Source: Gigaspora rosea (Eukaryota; Glomeromycota; Glomeromycetes; Diversisporales; Gigasporaceae). Taken from it: 64,000 nucleotides of DNA. This document shows, in pieces, positions 36,012 through 47,455 of the stretch. Every line of letters starts with the position of its first letter. Position 1 is the first letter of the stretch. The notes beneath the pieces were generated by a model. It saw nothing but the letters and a program-made list of their open reading frames with translations. It was not told the origin of the DNA and did not search any database. The stretch covers positions 635,805 to 699,804 of the forward strand of contig QKWP01000036.1 of assembly GCA_003550325.1 (NCBI GenBank), written 5' to 3'. The position numbers and the translations under genes are program-made.

Positions 36012-36760
36012 GTAGTGTTCCTATAAACCTGAACTGAACTGAACTTAGATCAAGTTCAGGTTCAGGTTCAGGTTCAATATTGAATCTGAACCTAAACATT
36101 TTTTAAAACATGTGCAGGTTTAGTTCAGTATTAAACTTTTAGAGCTAGTTCAGGTTCAGTTCAGATATAGTTTATAAGTTCATAAACATGTTTAGGTTCA
36201 TCTAGCATTCATATGGACTAGTGCCCCTAAGTTTGGGTTCAGGTTTGGTCTGGTTCAGAACAGACTCAAACTCTAAATTTTATTTTTTTAAACTTCATAC
36301 TAAACTCAAATACAATCATAATTTTGGTTCAGGTTGGTCCAAAGTATGCAAACTAGTTTGAACCTAAATATATATATATGCATTTTTGGATACTGAACAA
36401 GTTTGCTTAGAGTAAGAAGTATTAGTCAATTAGTAAAATTTAGAGAATTATAGCAGGACCCCGAAATATACATAGATAGGTCAGGTTAATTATAGAGTTA
36501 CTAAAAAAAGAAAAATCTGCAGAAAAGACTTCAAAAATAAGCAAAAAAATTACTATAAATAGAAAAGATTTGTATAAAAAACCTCAAAAATAAGCAAACT
36601 CATACCTGACCTATCTATGTATATTTCGGGGTCCTATTATAGCATTTTGTATAATTTTATTAATAAAATTATTAAAAATCTTACTTTACCTGAAATTTTA
36701 TTAATTAATCATAACTTATTGCACTAAGTAACTTGTTTAGTACCAAAAAATATATTAAAT
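36012..36760. repeat. Dispersed GTTCAGGTTCAGG repeat, second copy
   Basis: Opposite orientation to 14660-15147: begins TAGTGTTCCTATAAACC, has (GGTTCA)n, then ACTGAACAAGTTTGCTTAGAG and TTAGTAAAATTTAGAGAATTA. Interrupted by the MITE at 36455-36635. Confidence 0.65.
36455..36635. mobile_element. 181 bp MITE with perfect 32 bp inverted ends and 8-bp duplication
   Basis: AGGACCCCGAAATATACATA... at 36455 is repeated in exact complement at the right end over about 32 bp. Flanks ATTATAGC (36447-36454 and 36636-36643) are identical. The perfect TIR suggests a recent insertion; 8-bp duplication points to hAT. Confidence 0.8.
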
Positions 36761-36986
36761 TGGTATATTTTATTTGTTTTTTTTTTAAAATTTGGTAAAA
36801 AGATGCTTAACAGGCCCGGGGCATGTCACTTTACAGAGGTTCAAAATGTTGTGTACTAATAAATCAACACATCGATCATTTCGATTTTTATATAAAAAAT
36901 CTGTGTTCATAAAACATTACTCTTATGGTAGAACATATTATATACTATTTTACCAAATATTTTTAAGTTAAAGCCATACCTGAGAC

Positions 36987-38048
36987 CAGTGTTTAAAATT
37001 CAGATCTAAAACTATATGCACAGCGTGCATGAATTAAAAAGGTTTTGAGTGCACAAACAACCAACCTGTTGCACATGTGTGCATGTAAAAAAATTTTTTT
37101 CATGCACATATATTTTTATTACACATGTCCTCATAATATTTGCTGCCAAGAAATATGAATTCACTCTTTAATTATATTAATATTGAAGAAGTAAAATCTA
37201 TTTAAGTTCAATTTGTAAAAATACTATAATTACCTCTTTGAATCTTAGTAGCAATATAATTTCTGATAAAGGTGCAAAAATATTAGCTGATTTGCTTTGT
37301 AAAAATACCTTTTTGACTCATTTAAATCTTAATGGAATCAAATTGGTTTTGAAGGTTTAAATACATTAGTGAAGGTCCTTGGCAAAAATTTGACTCTTGC
37401 CCATTTGGAAATTTATTTTGATTGTTGTATGTGAATATTCTATGATTATATTATTGTAATGGTTTGTTATAGATTATTACTAAATTTTTGAGACTTTCTT
37501 AAATGAATTAATAAAAAAAAATCATTATTCCTACCAAACTAGAATTCATATAATCATACTTATTTTATAATGGCCTCAATTCAGCATCAACTCCAATAAT
37601 TAAAATAAAAATGATCTGTAATATCATACTTAGTACTGTATTCCTGTTTTAGCATGACTGTGTCGCACAGCTACCCTAATTCATTTCTGTCTACTTACAA
37701 ATATTTACTATCGATTATTCATATATTACTGTATTATTTATAGTAATAGCAATAGTAATTGCTTAAATTAGAAAAGTAGTAGATTTGCAAATTACAAATT
37801 ATTATCATTATAACTAATATCATTAATATATATTATTAATATATTTTGTGCATTGAAATTTAAAGTTCTCTTATGCACATAATTTTTTGTACATAAAAAT
37901 TTAAAATTTTTTGTTGCACATAACTTTTTGTGCATTATTTTTATAAAATTTTAGATGCACATTTGTGCACTTAACTTGTTAAAATTTTATGCACATAAAA
38001 ATATATATGTGCACATGTGCATCATGTGCATGCCAATTTTAAACACTG
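36987..38048. mobile_element. 1.06 kb hAT element carrying a leucine-rich-repeat fragment
   Basis: Ends CAGTGTTTAAAATTCAG and AATTTTAAACACTG, flanked by identical CCTGAGAC (36979-36986, 38049-38056). Subterminal regions are rich in GTGCACA. Between about 37220 and 37430 the plus strand reads LNLSSNIISDKGAKILADLL, then THLNLNG, then (one frame over) IGFEGLNTLVKVL and LTLAHLEI: ribonuclease-inhibitor-type leucine-rich repeats. No transposase. Confidence 0.75.
37228..37430 (+). pseudogene. Captured LRR (RNI-type) gene fragment
   Basis: About two and a half repeats of the LxxLxLxxNxIxxxGxxxLAxxL kind, typical of NLRC/RNI-like proteins. One frame shift in the middle and no start or splice structure, so a fragment, not a gene. 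Lies wholly inside the hAT ends. Confidence 0.6.
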
Positions 38049-38689
38049 CCTGAGACCTATATTTATTCAACCAAAACATTAAATCTTGAAACTTTCATAG
38101 TTCGAAGAAGATCTTCAATTGAAGTTAAAGTATTTCAACCTCTAATATACTTAAGTGACTGTTATTTTTCCAATGCAGCTATTTACTAACGACCAACTAA
38201 CAAGTCCATTTCAAGTTCCATTTCAAGTGCCTTAACTGCTAAGTAGTTTTAATAGTTATAGCTAAGACTTTTATTTATTGAGCTAAATATGCTTGTTTTT
38301 TATTCTTTAGTAGTTTGAAGATTTTAGCTTGAAGCTAAAGTACTCTACTCTCGTAATCTTACCCATAGTATGGTCTAACCAAATGTAGGTAAGTTTTAGT
38401 CATCAAAATTACTCGGCCAACATACTGGCTTTTGACAAATAGTTGCTAACAACTTTCTTTCTGGTATGCTGACAGTATAAACTAAATGTATGGTAAAAGG
38501 TGGGCTTCAAATGCCATGCAACAGCCAAAACTGACAAAAAAAACAAATTGGTAGCAAAAATGATATTAGTAAATAGAATGAATACAAAAGCATTAAATGC
38601 TAGTGGCAATTGAACTTACCTAATTATTTGAGATTCATAACAACACCACGCTGACTCTAAATATTTGAGAAACTTAAAAGTATATGGGC

Positions 38690-38960
38690 TAACTCAGACA
38701 CGGCTGTTAATGGACATAAGTTAGTATTTGATAAATTTCATTTCAAAAGAAGTTATGAGAGTTTCGAGAATGGAAAATGTGCACATCAAAATAACCAAAA
38801 CAGCTTAAGAATGGATAAATGGAAATAAGATTGATGATCGCATTAAAAGATTTTAACTTACATCTACACTATGAGAATATTGTTGGGTAAATCCTTTTTA
38901 ATAGATTAAATAACGTCCAAAAGAATGGAGATGAATTTTTAGCAACCTAGTTAGATAGCA
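38690..38960 (+). pseudogene. Kinase N-terminal exon relic
   Basis: Degenerate FDKFHFKRSYESFENGKCAH, then IDDRIKRF, then a YENIVG-IPF-like marker in the same order as the 30.6-32.3 kb array. Multiple stops. Confidence 0.45.
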
Positions 38961-40168
38961 TACGAATAATTTCTGAGAACGAATACAAGAAATACATCTT
39001 ACCTCACACATCACCACATATAATTAACCTTAAACATAAACTAGTTGAAAGAGTTAAGATCTTTATTTTTTAGAATGGGTCAATAAAAATGGGTCAGGAG
39101 AGTATTTTATCTTGTCTAATTTATGAATCCTCGTAGTCAGTTATTTGTTCAAATGTTATAATCTTCTACATCTTTATATTTCGATTTTTGAGATAGAAAG
39201 ATGGACAAGTCAAGTATCATATACATGCACATTAAATACTTGCATCTTATTTATCTCGAGAGCATTCAGAAATTTACTCTGAGTTTCGTATTAGCTTTGT
39301 TTGTATTTTACGTTCAGAATACCAAAATTTGGTCCTAATTCTTAATTGGCATCATGTACTATTAGAACTTAATTCAAATATGATTTTATAATTAACATTA
39401 ACATTAATAAAACCCATTTTCATTGTAAAAACTTATAATATTTAATTAAATCTTTATTAATAACAAATAAATAATCAACATTAATGCGTAATAAGTTATT
39501 TGTCTGATTTACATAGTTATAAAAAACCTGACTCAACCTAATTGATTGAGTTGTGAAAAAACAAAATCTAGTGAATTGTTCGTTCAAACTTACTATTGCT
39601 AGAGTCGAAACTTTGACCTTCAACCTGAATCTAAAATAGTGTACTAAACTGAAGTACTAATTTTGTCAAAAATAAATAGATAAATAGATCAAAATAATTG
39701 GCATATACGTATCAAAAATATTCAGTAGAAGCTTACAATATGATAGACAAAAGTAGGAAACAGCTTGCAGATTAAATAAATAATTAATATAGGTTAAAAT
39801 TATCTGAAAAAATTACCTAGTAAACTTACTAAATGACAAACAGAATTGAATTATTAGCTGAATTATTTGCAGACTTGAATAAATAACCAATCAAAAGCGA
39901 AGCATACAACTACGATAATGCACAGAACCAACTGTTTCCGATAAAATACTATATATATAAATTTTTACTATCAATGCTACAAATACTTTGACGCAGAATA
40001 TAAAATGTACTGAATAAGAATTGAGTAGCGTAGTCCATTTCAATAAATATCAGTATAAAAACGAAGCCAAATTAAATGTACAATATATTTATCTTATTGG
40101 ACAAAATATTCATGTGGATCTTTGCCGAATCAAACAGGAAACACATTGTATCACATATATCTTAGACC
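38961..40168. other. No gene recognised
   Basis: AT-rich sequence with short frames only; minus-strand ORF at 39420-39623 has no family features. Confidence 0.4.
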
Positions 40169-40453
40169 TACTATTTGAATTAGGGTGCAGAGAAAAAAGC
40201 ATAGTTGATTTCGAAAATTTTGAAGGCTATAAAAACAGTGTTCTACAATTGGTGCTTAAGTCAAAATTAGTCTATGTAATTAGTATCTGGTATGATACAC
40301 TTTTGGCAAATAGGTTCCATTTGCTGAAAGTGTTTATCATACTAATTATATATACTAATTTTGGCTTAAGCACCAATTGTAAGACACCATTTTTATAGCC
40401 TTCAAAATTTTTGAAATCAACCAGGCTTTTTCTCCGCATCCTAATTTGAATAG
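40169..40453. repeat. 285 bp long hairpin
   Basis: The sequence from ACTATTTGAATTAGGGTGC to its complement at 40453 folds on itself with arms of about 130 bp, including GAAGGCTATAAAAA and CAATTGGTGCTTAAG. A plus-strand ORF (40021-40398) runs into it and is not supported as a gene. Confidence 0.8.
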
Positions 40454-41030
40454 TGCCGTCTTCTTATTATTACTTCTATCATAACACCAAATTTTCAAGG
40501 CTTCACGGTATAATTACAAAATAAGGCACATAATATACATGGTTGTTAGTATAAAGAATAATGATAAAACAAATGTGATGACAGATTAAAAACTAAAAAC
40601 ATGCCTATATCATCCGATGTATTATGCATTGTCAAAAATCAACAAAGTTGAAAATTAGAAAGAATATATAATCGTGGTTATCAAAAAGGTGATTAGGTAA
40701 AAAGAATGAACATAAGATGCTAAATACAGGTACAAGCTTGCCAAGACGTATAATTCTGATAAAACATGAAAGTCAGAATCAGATGATCGATAAAAGATTC
40801 CAATATGATTATTTGTAAGTGAATAACCAGAATAGGTAAAAATTATGCTTAGAAATGTCGACCTAAGATCTTGAACATGAAAAAGCTAAAGCTGTTGCCG
40901 CTAAGACCACTGATGATAATAGAGTAAGGCTGCTAATAATAGAAAAACGTTAATCTTAAGGCAATGATGCTTGATGGAATTGAACAGTTGGACAGATCAG
41001 AAATAATGAGAGCGATCTTTGCTGAAATTG

Positions 41031-41322
41031 GAGATCGTCTAAAGCCATGTACTCACGTTACATTTTTGTGTAAATCAACCAAACAGAGTTGCAAAATTTT
41101 GTTTCTACAGATCAGCCCGAAGAAGTCAAAAAACAAAAAAATGCAAGAACATAAAAACGGCATTCTAAACCTATCTTGGGCCATTAATAAAAAATATTGG
41201 GAAGGTAGTTTTACCTATATTGGTTTTAGTCCTAACCCTGACCCTAATGCCAAATAGTCTCTAATATGAATTTTACCTAAATTTTTAAAAAATCACGTGG
41301 GTACATGGCTTTAGCCATCCTC
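41031..41322. mobile_element. 292 bp hAT-type MITE, CTAAAGCCATGTAC ends
   Basis: Left GAGATCGTCTAAAGCCATG and the complement of the right end GAGGATGGCTAAAGCCATG. Flanks TGAAATTG (41023-41030) and TAAAATTG (41323-41330), seven of eight matching. Interior similar to 43024-43303 (AAACCTTTCTTGGCCCATTAA-like block). The ORF at 40964-41257 crosses its left boundary. Confidence 0.65.
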
Positions 41323-42129
41323 TAAAATTGGTAAGTTTGACATTTACTTTTAAAACGTATAACTACTTAGTCCAAATTTTTAAAAAAGTAAAATATTGTA
41401 ATCTGTTAGGTATAATGCAAAATAGTAATGATTAAATAAGTAACATTACATTGAAAACATAATCTGATTGTGCATGTGATAGTGGATTAGTATATCAAAA
41501 TCCCGACACTACCAATATTCTAATAGTAATATTTTGATGTCAGGATTTTGTGTCATTAAGATTTTGTGTCGATATTCTGATATAAGACCATATTGACAAA
41601 AAAACAAAAGTCACAAAACCAGTGGTGGTATCTAGAGATGTACCTAGAGACATACCTCATGCGAGATCACAGAATCATCATGCCCAAGATTTCACATAAC
41701 TTGTACAATATGATGTTATATTTCACGCGAAATAGATTATTTAATCAGAAAATTTTGATGATCAATGATACCCAAATGCATATGTTTTTCTAGAGTGCAC
41801 TTTTGTAACATGGGTCACGAAAAGTTATGCAATATGATCTTGTGTACAACATGTGGAATGTATGCTAAGTTTATCTTGTGAGATTTATATTCCTAGTGGT
41901 ACCCAACCTATACTTGTGGATAAGATGTTCTGTTAAGGACTGTGTACTAATTACTTTCCTCTATTGGCTATGCATGTGAAATAGGTTAGTCATAGAAGAA
42001 AAATATTGCGATCTCATGACTAACTACCACTTTCAACTAGAAAATTCAAATTAGCATTACGTTTAAACGATTAATAGTAATAATTTTGATTATCAAGTCG
42101 AAACAGTCGGTAAATAAAATAAATTTAGT

Positions 42130-42362
42130 GAACTATTTACAAAAACTTTAAGGAATACAGTTCTTTTGAAGAAAGCAGTCTAGATTATTTTATTACTAAT
42201 GAAGTTGAAAATGCTCTTGGGTGATAAAAATGATGATTATGATGATGATAACTATAATGAAAATATGATGATGAAAATATTAATGATGATGATGAAAATA
42301 TCGATATTGATGATGATGAAAATATCAATGATGATGATAATGAAAGTATCGACAGTGTAATG
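42130..42362 (+). repeat. GATGATGAAAATATC acidic repeat, possible coding relic
   Basis: Repeated GATGATGATGAAAATATC codes for DDDENI-type acidic peptides; upstream EESSLDYFITNEVENALG reads like coding sequence in a linked frame. Probably the end of a decayed gene. Confidence 0.4.
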
Positions 42363-42420
42363 AATTATTTTATTATTTGTAAATATTTTTTAAATCATAT
42401 ATACAAATAAGGTCATACAA

Positions 42421-42619
42421 TGAGACTTAGTGGCTTAGATGTTGGGAAAGCCGGGTCTTCAGTGTAAACGCGGAAGATTCAGCGTAAACGCGATAGATTC
42501 AGTGTAAACGCAAAAGATTCAGCGTAAACAGGGTAGATGCAGCGCATATGCTGTAATTGATTAAAATGTATATAAACCCTTCAAATTCAATAAAGCTCAA
42601 GAATAAGTTCTACGTCTCA
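42421..42619 (+). mobile_element. Solo LTR candidate, 199 bp
   Basis: Begins TGAGAC and ends GTCTCA (TG...CA with inverted hexamers). It contains ATGTATATAAACCC as a TATA element and AATAAAG as a poly(A) signal in the expected order. No matching 5-bp flank was found, so class is tentative. Confidence 0.45.
42446..42545. repeat. 20 bp minisatellite, AGATTCAGCGTAAACGCG
   Basis: Four to five units at exact 20 bp spacing, GC-richer than the surroundings, inside the solo-LTR candidate upstream of its TATA element. Confidence 0.85.
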
Positions 42620-43023
42620 TTCTAAAATAACATATAATAATAAAATGATAAACTTATCTTTTGAATTCGACTTGTAACCTTAATAAACCCTGCAAGACTC
42701 AATTCGACGGACTGAATTGACTTGTAACTTTGTATTGGCTTATTATAACTCAAATTCTGTGTGACGAGTTTAGTTAATTCTTTTAAATTGTCCACGTGAT
42801 TATAGAACTTTGTATAATTCTTTATATCATGATTACCTGATTTTACATGATTATAACCCGGATCACTGATACTTTAATTATATAGTTATCACCTATCATC
42901 AATATCATATATTATCCATCATCCCTTATCACCTTTACATCACAAGATCATTTGTAACATTAAGCCTTTACTATTATAAAAACTCTCCCATTACTATCGC
43001 ATTATTTCCCTTCTCCCGTAATC

Positions 43024-43303
43024 GGGAGTCGCTTAAAGCCAGGTCCATCACGAAATCTTTCATTTCGCACAACCAATCAAAATCGAAAGTTTTGTTTACA
43101 CAAATCATCCTGACAAAGCAAAAAAGTAAAAATGCGAGAAATACAAGAAACGAGTGTCTAAACCTTTCTTGGCCCATTAAGAAAAAATGTCAGGGGGTCG
43201 ATTTTACATATAGAGCCTTCTAATTTTAGCACCTATAGGCTCTAAACTGACCCGGACCTTAACGTTAATTTAAATTCATGATGGACCCAGCTTTAAGCGT
43301 CCC
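43024..43303. mobile_element. 280 bp hAT-type MITE, CGCTTAAAGC ends
   Basis: TIR GGGAGTCGCTTAAAGCCAGG / complement GGGGGACGCTTAAAGCTGGG. Identical 8-bp flanks CCGTAATC (43016-43023 and 43304-43311). Same family as 41031-41322. Confidence 0.75.
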
Positions 43304-43379
43304 CCGTAATCAGTTGAAGCTTAAATTGGCACTATTGTCTATATTGGTTTACCGCTCTCCTAATTCAACCGTTACAATA

Positions 43380-44470
43380 GCAGTGATGATAATAACAATA
43401 TAAATGTAGAACATGAACAAACCTCCATCAAAGGTTCTAGTTTGACACCATGCATTGTTATCGATATCATTAATGGTGAGACAAAATTTTGTAATAACGA
43501 CAGCGATTACAGCAAATGACAGGAACCTGGAAAATAAGCACTGAAGCAGCTAATAGTAATAACCTTCAACAACTTGGAATATGCTTTTCTCATATGACCT
43601 TGGATCAAAACCAACTACATAATAGTGGTACAAAACAACAAAGTCCAATTAAAAAAAGTGATTTCCATTCTCATTTTTGTATTTTTTGCTGGAAAAAAAA
43701 AGTTTCTTTAGTCGTGGAAGTTGCTGTAAAGAACATTCATTGAAAATTAATAGATGTTCAAATATCTTGCATATGCATTTTAAATGTCCAGCATTTACTG
43801 AGGGACTTATTGCGCATAAGTTGTCTTTGGGATATTGTGCACGTTATATATGCACAGGATGTTTTCAAAAGCAGGGTGGCATTTGTATAAAAAACCAGGA
43901 AGAGGCAGAATTTTCGTACCGTGTAATGAACTTGGGAAACACCTAGATGATACAAGCAATGCTCTGGCTGATATTGGAAGATAGATAATGTCAATAAGGA
44001 AATCTAGTGACCAAAAATGTAAAGAAAACTTTTATTACTATTGACGCCAACTTTCAATTCTTAAATAACAAAAAAAAATAGTAACGAAGTAGAAGAACTT
44101 TCTAGTAGTCTCCTTGTTAGAACTGGTTTGAAAATAGCGAAAATTGATCCTAATAAATTAACAGAAAAATTATTTAAAGAGCAGCTTTTATTACTGTTGA
44201 AACCTACTCAATCGTCCAATAACAAAAAAATAAAGAAATAGAAGTAGATCTTCCTAGTAGTTTCCTTGTTAAAATGACACTGAAAATAGCAAAGATTGAT
44301 TCTAATAAATTGAAAGAAAAATTCTATAATATAACATCAGAAAATGCAGCAGATATAGGCGAAAAAAATGGAAAAGAAAATTTTATCTTTGTCTCCTGAA
44401 ATTCAACTAAAAAAAATCAGTAAAAAAATCCAGAATCGTATGACAAGTAATTCAATGCATTACTGAATGT
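43380..44470 (+). pseudogene. Decayed Cys-rich repeat-family gene
   Basis: Linked frames read FHSHFCIFCWKK, RGSCCKEHSLKI, FKCPAFTEG, ARYICTGCFQKQGG, then LLVRTGLKIAKIDPNKLTEKLF. Paired Cys/His suggest metal binding. The LLxxxLKIAKIDxNKL segment occurs twice (about 44110 and 44265), an internal duplication of ~155 bp. Frameshifts and stops throughout. The style matches a family that is highly repeated in Rhizophagus genomes (from memory); function unknown. Confidence 0.5.
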
Positions 44471-44479
44471 TATCCATAA

Positions 44480-44945
44480 CTTTTTTCAAGTAGAGATTGA
44501 AATTGAACATGGTATGACCAATTGCTTGGTCAAATTGGTCATGATCAATCACGAATTTTTTGTTCGATCATAATCGATCAAATTCAATGATCGATCATAG
44601 CCATTTGATCGATCATAAAGTTTAATCGATTACAATTAGAGATTTGAACTTGATATGTTCGATTTCAAAAAGTTAGTTCGATCGATTATAATTTTTTGAT
44701 CAATTACTGAATTGGGTATTAGAGAGAATTATATTGGTTTTAAATTAATATTGAATAATGCAGTAAAGATGACGATTGGTAAAAATTTTCTAATCGAACA
44801 AATGATCAATCATTTATAAAATGTTTGAAAGTTTGATCGATTGAACTAGAATCGATTAAAAATTAAAATTGATCCAAATCAACTAATTATTTGTACAATT
44901 ATATAACTGATTGTACGATCGAAAATTTTTCATATCTCTAATAAG
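44480..44945. repeat. GATCGATCAT-rich repeat
   Basis: Dense (A/T)GATCGAT(C/T) words in both orientations between TAGAGATTGAA and TATCTCTA; related sequence at 50900-51135. Possibly another low-complexity hAT MITE, but no target duplication found. Confidence 0.5.
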
Positions 44946-45542
44946 ATACATAATTTTATTCTCTAGCAAAACATTATCATATAGAAATGGTCCTCCACTA
45001 TTTCATGCACAAATGTAATTTATCGACCTGAACCAGTTATTTAATTAACTCTTTAATTTCATCAAGCACAGCCTCTGTAGTAATTGACGCTTTATGATTG
45101 ATAAAAATCTTTTCCATTTATCGCTCACCCATGATGCAGTAGAGTGTGCAGTATACTATGAATAAGGTAGCTGCACGATGCTATCATGCTAGAAACCAGG
45201 AACGAAGGTATATAGTTAACAAATAGTCAAAGCAAACGTAAATAGGAAATCAATAAGTACTGAATAAATATTTAATGTTTAATAGATTATTGTTGATCTA
45301 GCATTTCATTAGTGTATTTTGATAGTAGTAGATAATTATATATTTGTCATTTTAATAGTCTATGCTATTTATTATAAACTAGCATAACTCACATTGCTTA
45401 CATAATGCATTTAGTAGTATAAATTTTTTTAGTTATTGATCAAATTTTATAAGAAAGAATTGAGTTTAAATATAAGTCGTTTGAGAATTAACAGTATTTA
45501 GGAAATTATTTATATTTTAATTTGATTTTAGCATATGGGAAT

Positions 45543-45672
45543 CCCATAGCAAAAAGAGGCAGTGGGTCAAAAAAATTTTTTTACAAAAAATGCAATTTCT
45601 TGAAGAATTGGAATAATATAAAATTACGGAATCAAAATTTTTTGCCTACTGCCTCTTTTTGCTATAGGGGTC
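45543..45672. repeat. ~130 bp inverted repeat, CCCATAGCAAAAAGAGGCAG
   Basis: Left arm CCCATAGCAAAAAGAGGCAGTG, right arm its complement with one or two changes, loop of about 75 bp. No flanking duplication. Confidence 0.6.
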
Positions 45673-45789
45673 TTCATATATACATACAATTTTTAAAATA
45701 AATAGTACAACTTTATAAATACTTTTTAAAAAAAAACATTAAAGAAAATTTATCAAGAAAATAATACAAATTACAATAGGAAAAAAAAT

Positions 45790-46200
45790 ATTTAAGAAAT
45801 AAAATTTTAAATGATAAAATAATTATATTTATTTATCATCGAATTAGCTAAATCTATTACTAAAGATGATCGTTTAGGATCGCATGTAGTTTGATTTGAT
45901 CATTTTTTATTTTTATTTTGATTAGATGTAGTTTTTTTTTTAGATAAGGGTATTTTATTTTTTTGATCAAAATTGTTAGAATTAATTGAGTTATCTATGG
46001 TTTCAGTTTTTGCACGTTCGTTTGAATGGTATTATTATCATCATTCAAAATTATTGTTTCTGGAGTTTGAATTTTAAATGTTTCTTAGAATTGGTTTGAT
46101 GAATATTTAGAAGCTTTGATCGTGTTTGATTTGGCAAAATTGATAGGATGATATTCTTGATCATAACTTGCTCATCGATATGTATTTAGTCTTAACATTT
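45790..46200 (-). pseudogene. Unidentified coding relic
   Basis: Minus strand shows coding-like runs ASYDQEYHPINFAKSNTIKA, FKIQTPETIILNDDNN and DPKRSSLVIDLANS split by stops. No family recognised. Confidence 0.3.
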
Positions 46201-46580
46201 TGATCACTGGCTGTATAACCAAACAAAAGCGTTAAAACATAATTACTTAATCATTAGTTTTAGCACATTGATCACATTTTGGATATAACCAGATATTATT
46301 GTGTAGTGTATTGATATAAAATTACAACTACAGTATAAAAACCGCAGAGAAAATTAGTATTAATAATAAATTTTTAGTGGAATGTAATTTTTTCTAGTAT
46401 TTGCTAATATATTCACTATTTTTTATTAATATCATGTTGTTCTTGTTCTTGCACTTGCACTTGCATTTTTCTTGCGCTTGCACTTATTCTTAAACTTTAG
46501 ACGATTATATAAATGCTTTCCAATTAGTGAAACTTTAATTGACTTTTTTTTTTTAGCTATTTTTTTGCTCAAAATAACTT
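46200..46580. repeat. Dispersed repeat, copy of parts of the 23.5-26.3 kb hAT element
   Basis: TTAG..CATTGATCAC..TT(T)GGATATAACC corresponds to 24270-24310, and CTTGCGCTTGCACTTATTCTT to about 25868. In this copy they are about 200 bp apart; in the hAT they are separated by the nested TA element. Confidence 0.55.
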
Positions 46581-46711
46581 TTTAAGTATAACTAGAACAT
46601 GATCATGCGAATGGCTTCACTACCCATATGCTAAAGGTAATAAATTATTTGTTTTATTCTTATTTTTATTTCGGTAAGAAAATTTTTCTTAAGCTTTTCT
46701 ATCATAAAGTG

Positions 46712-47130
46712 TCTTAAATTTAATGCACCAATTTGGGCCCTTCCGGGCCAAAGCTAGTGCATTAGATTTAAAGTATTTGCTTTAGTTATTAGGTATTCCA
46801 TCTTGAATTTAATGAACCAAATTTGGCCCTTCCAGGGCCAAAGCTGGTGCATTAAATTTAAAGCATTTTCTTTCCGACATTAGGTGTTCTATCCTGAATT
46901 CAATGCATCAAATTGGGCAAAGTTGATGCATTAAATTTAAAGCATTTCCTTTCTGTCATTAGATGTTCCGTTTTGAATTTAATGCACTAATTTGGGCCCC
47001 CTCCGGGGGCCAAAGCTTGTGCATTAGATTAAAGCATTTCATTCTATCATTAGATGTTCCGTCTTGAATGTAATACAACAATATGGACCCCTCTGGGCCA
47101 AAGCTGGTGCATTAACTTTAAAGCTTTTAT
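46712..47130. repeat. Tandem array of five ~90 bp hairpin units
   Basis: Units begin near 46715, 46803, 46894, 46974 and 47064. Each is self-complementary: TTTAATGCACCAATTTGGGCC at the left pairs with GGCCAAAGCTGGTGCATTAAA at the right. The apex differs between units but stays complementary (CCCTTCCGGG, CCCTTCCAGGG, CCCCCTCCGGGGG); unit 3 has lost it. Confidence 0.85.
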
Positions 47131-47158
47131 TAGTCATGTGAAATGATAATATTGTGAC

Positions 47159-47447
47159 TAGTGATGTGAATTCTACCAATTTGGCATATTCCTACCGGTA
47201 TCTACCAGTAGGTGGTAGCTACTAGTAGCTACCACTACCGGTAGATCTACTAATCACATGATAAATAAAATTTATTTAACAAATCATATGCTTTCGATAT
47301 TTATAATACAATATATAATTTTAAAATTTTATTCTATTATTTTATTTGTATCTACCCTGTATATAGTTTATCTAACGGTATTTACCGTTATCTAACGGTA
47401 GATACCAGTGGTAGATTCCTACTGGTAGCTACCAATTCACATCACTA
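47159..47447. mobile_element. 289 bp hAT MITE with (C)TACCGGTA-type repeats
   Basis: TIR TAGTGATGTGAATT; identical 8-bp flanks ATTGTGAC (47151-47158 and 47448-47455). Subterminal regions are packed with GGTAGNTACC-like words in both orientations. Confidence 0.85.
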
Positions 47448-47455
47448 ATTGTGAC

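Noticed and set aside
40021..40398. A 125-codon plus-strand frame
   Set aside because: Its second half lies in the hairpin at 40169-40453, it has no recognised motif, and it starts without ATG.
40964..41257. A 97-codon plus-strand frame
   Set aside because: It crosses the boundary of the MITE at 41031, so most of it is element sequence.
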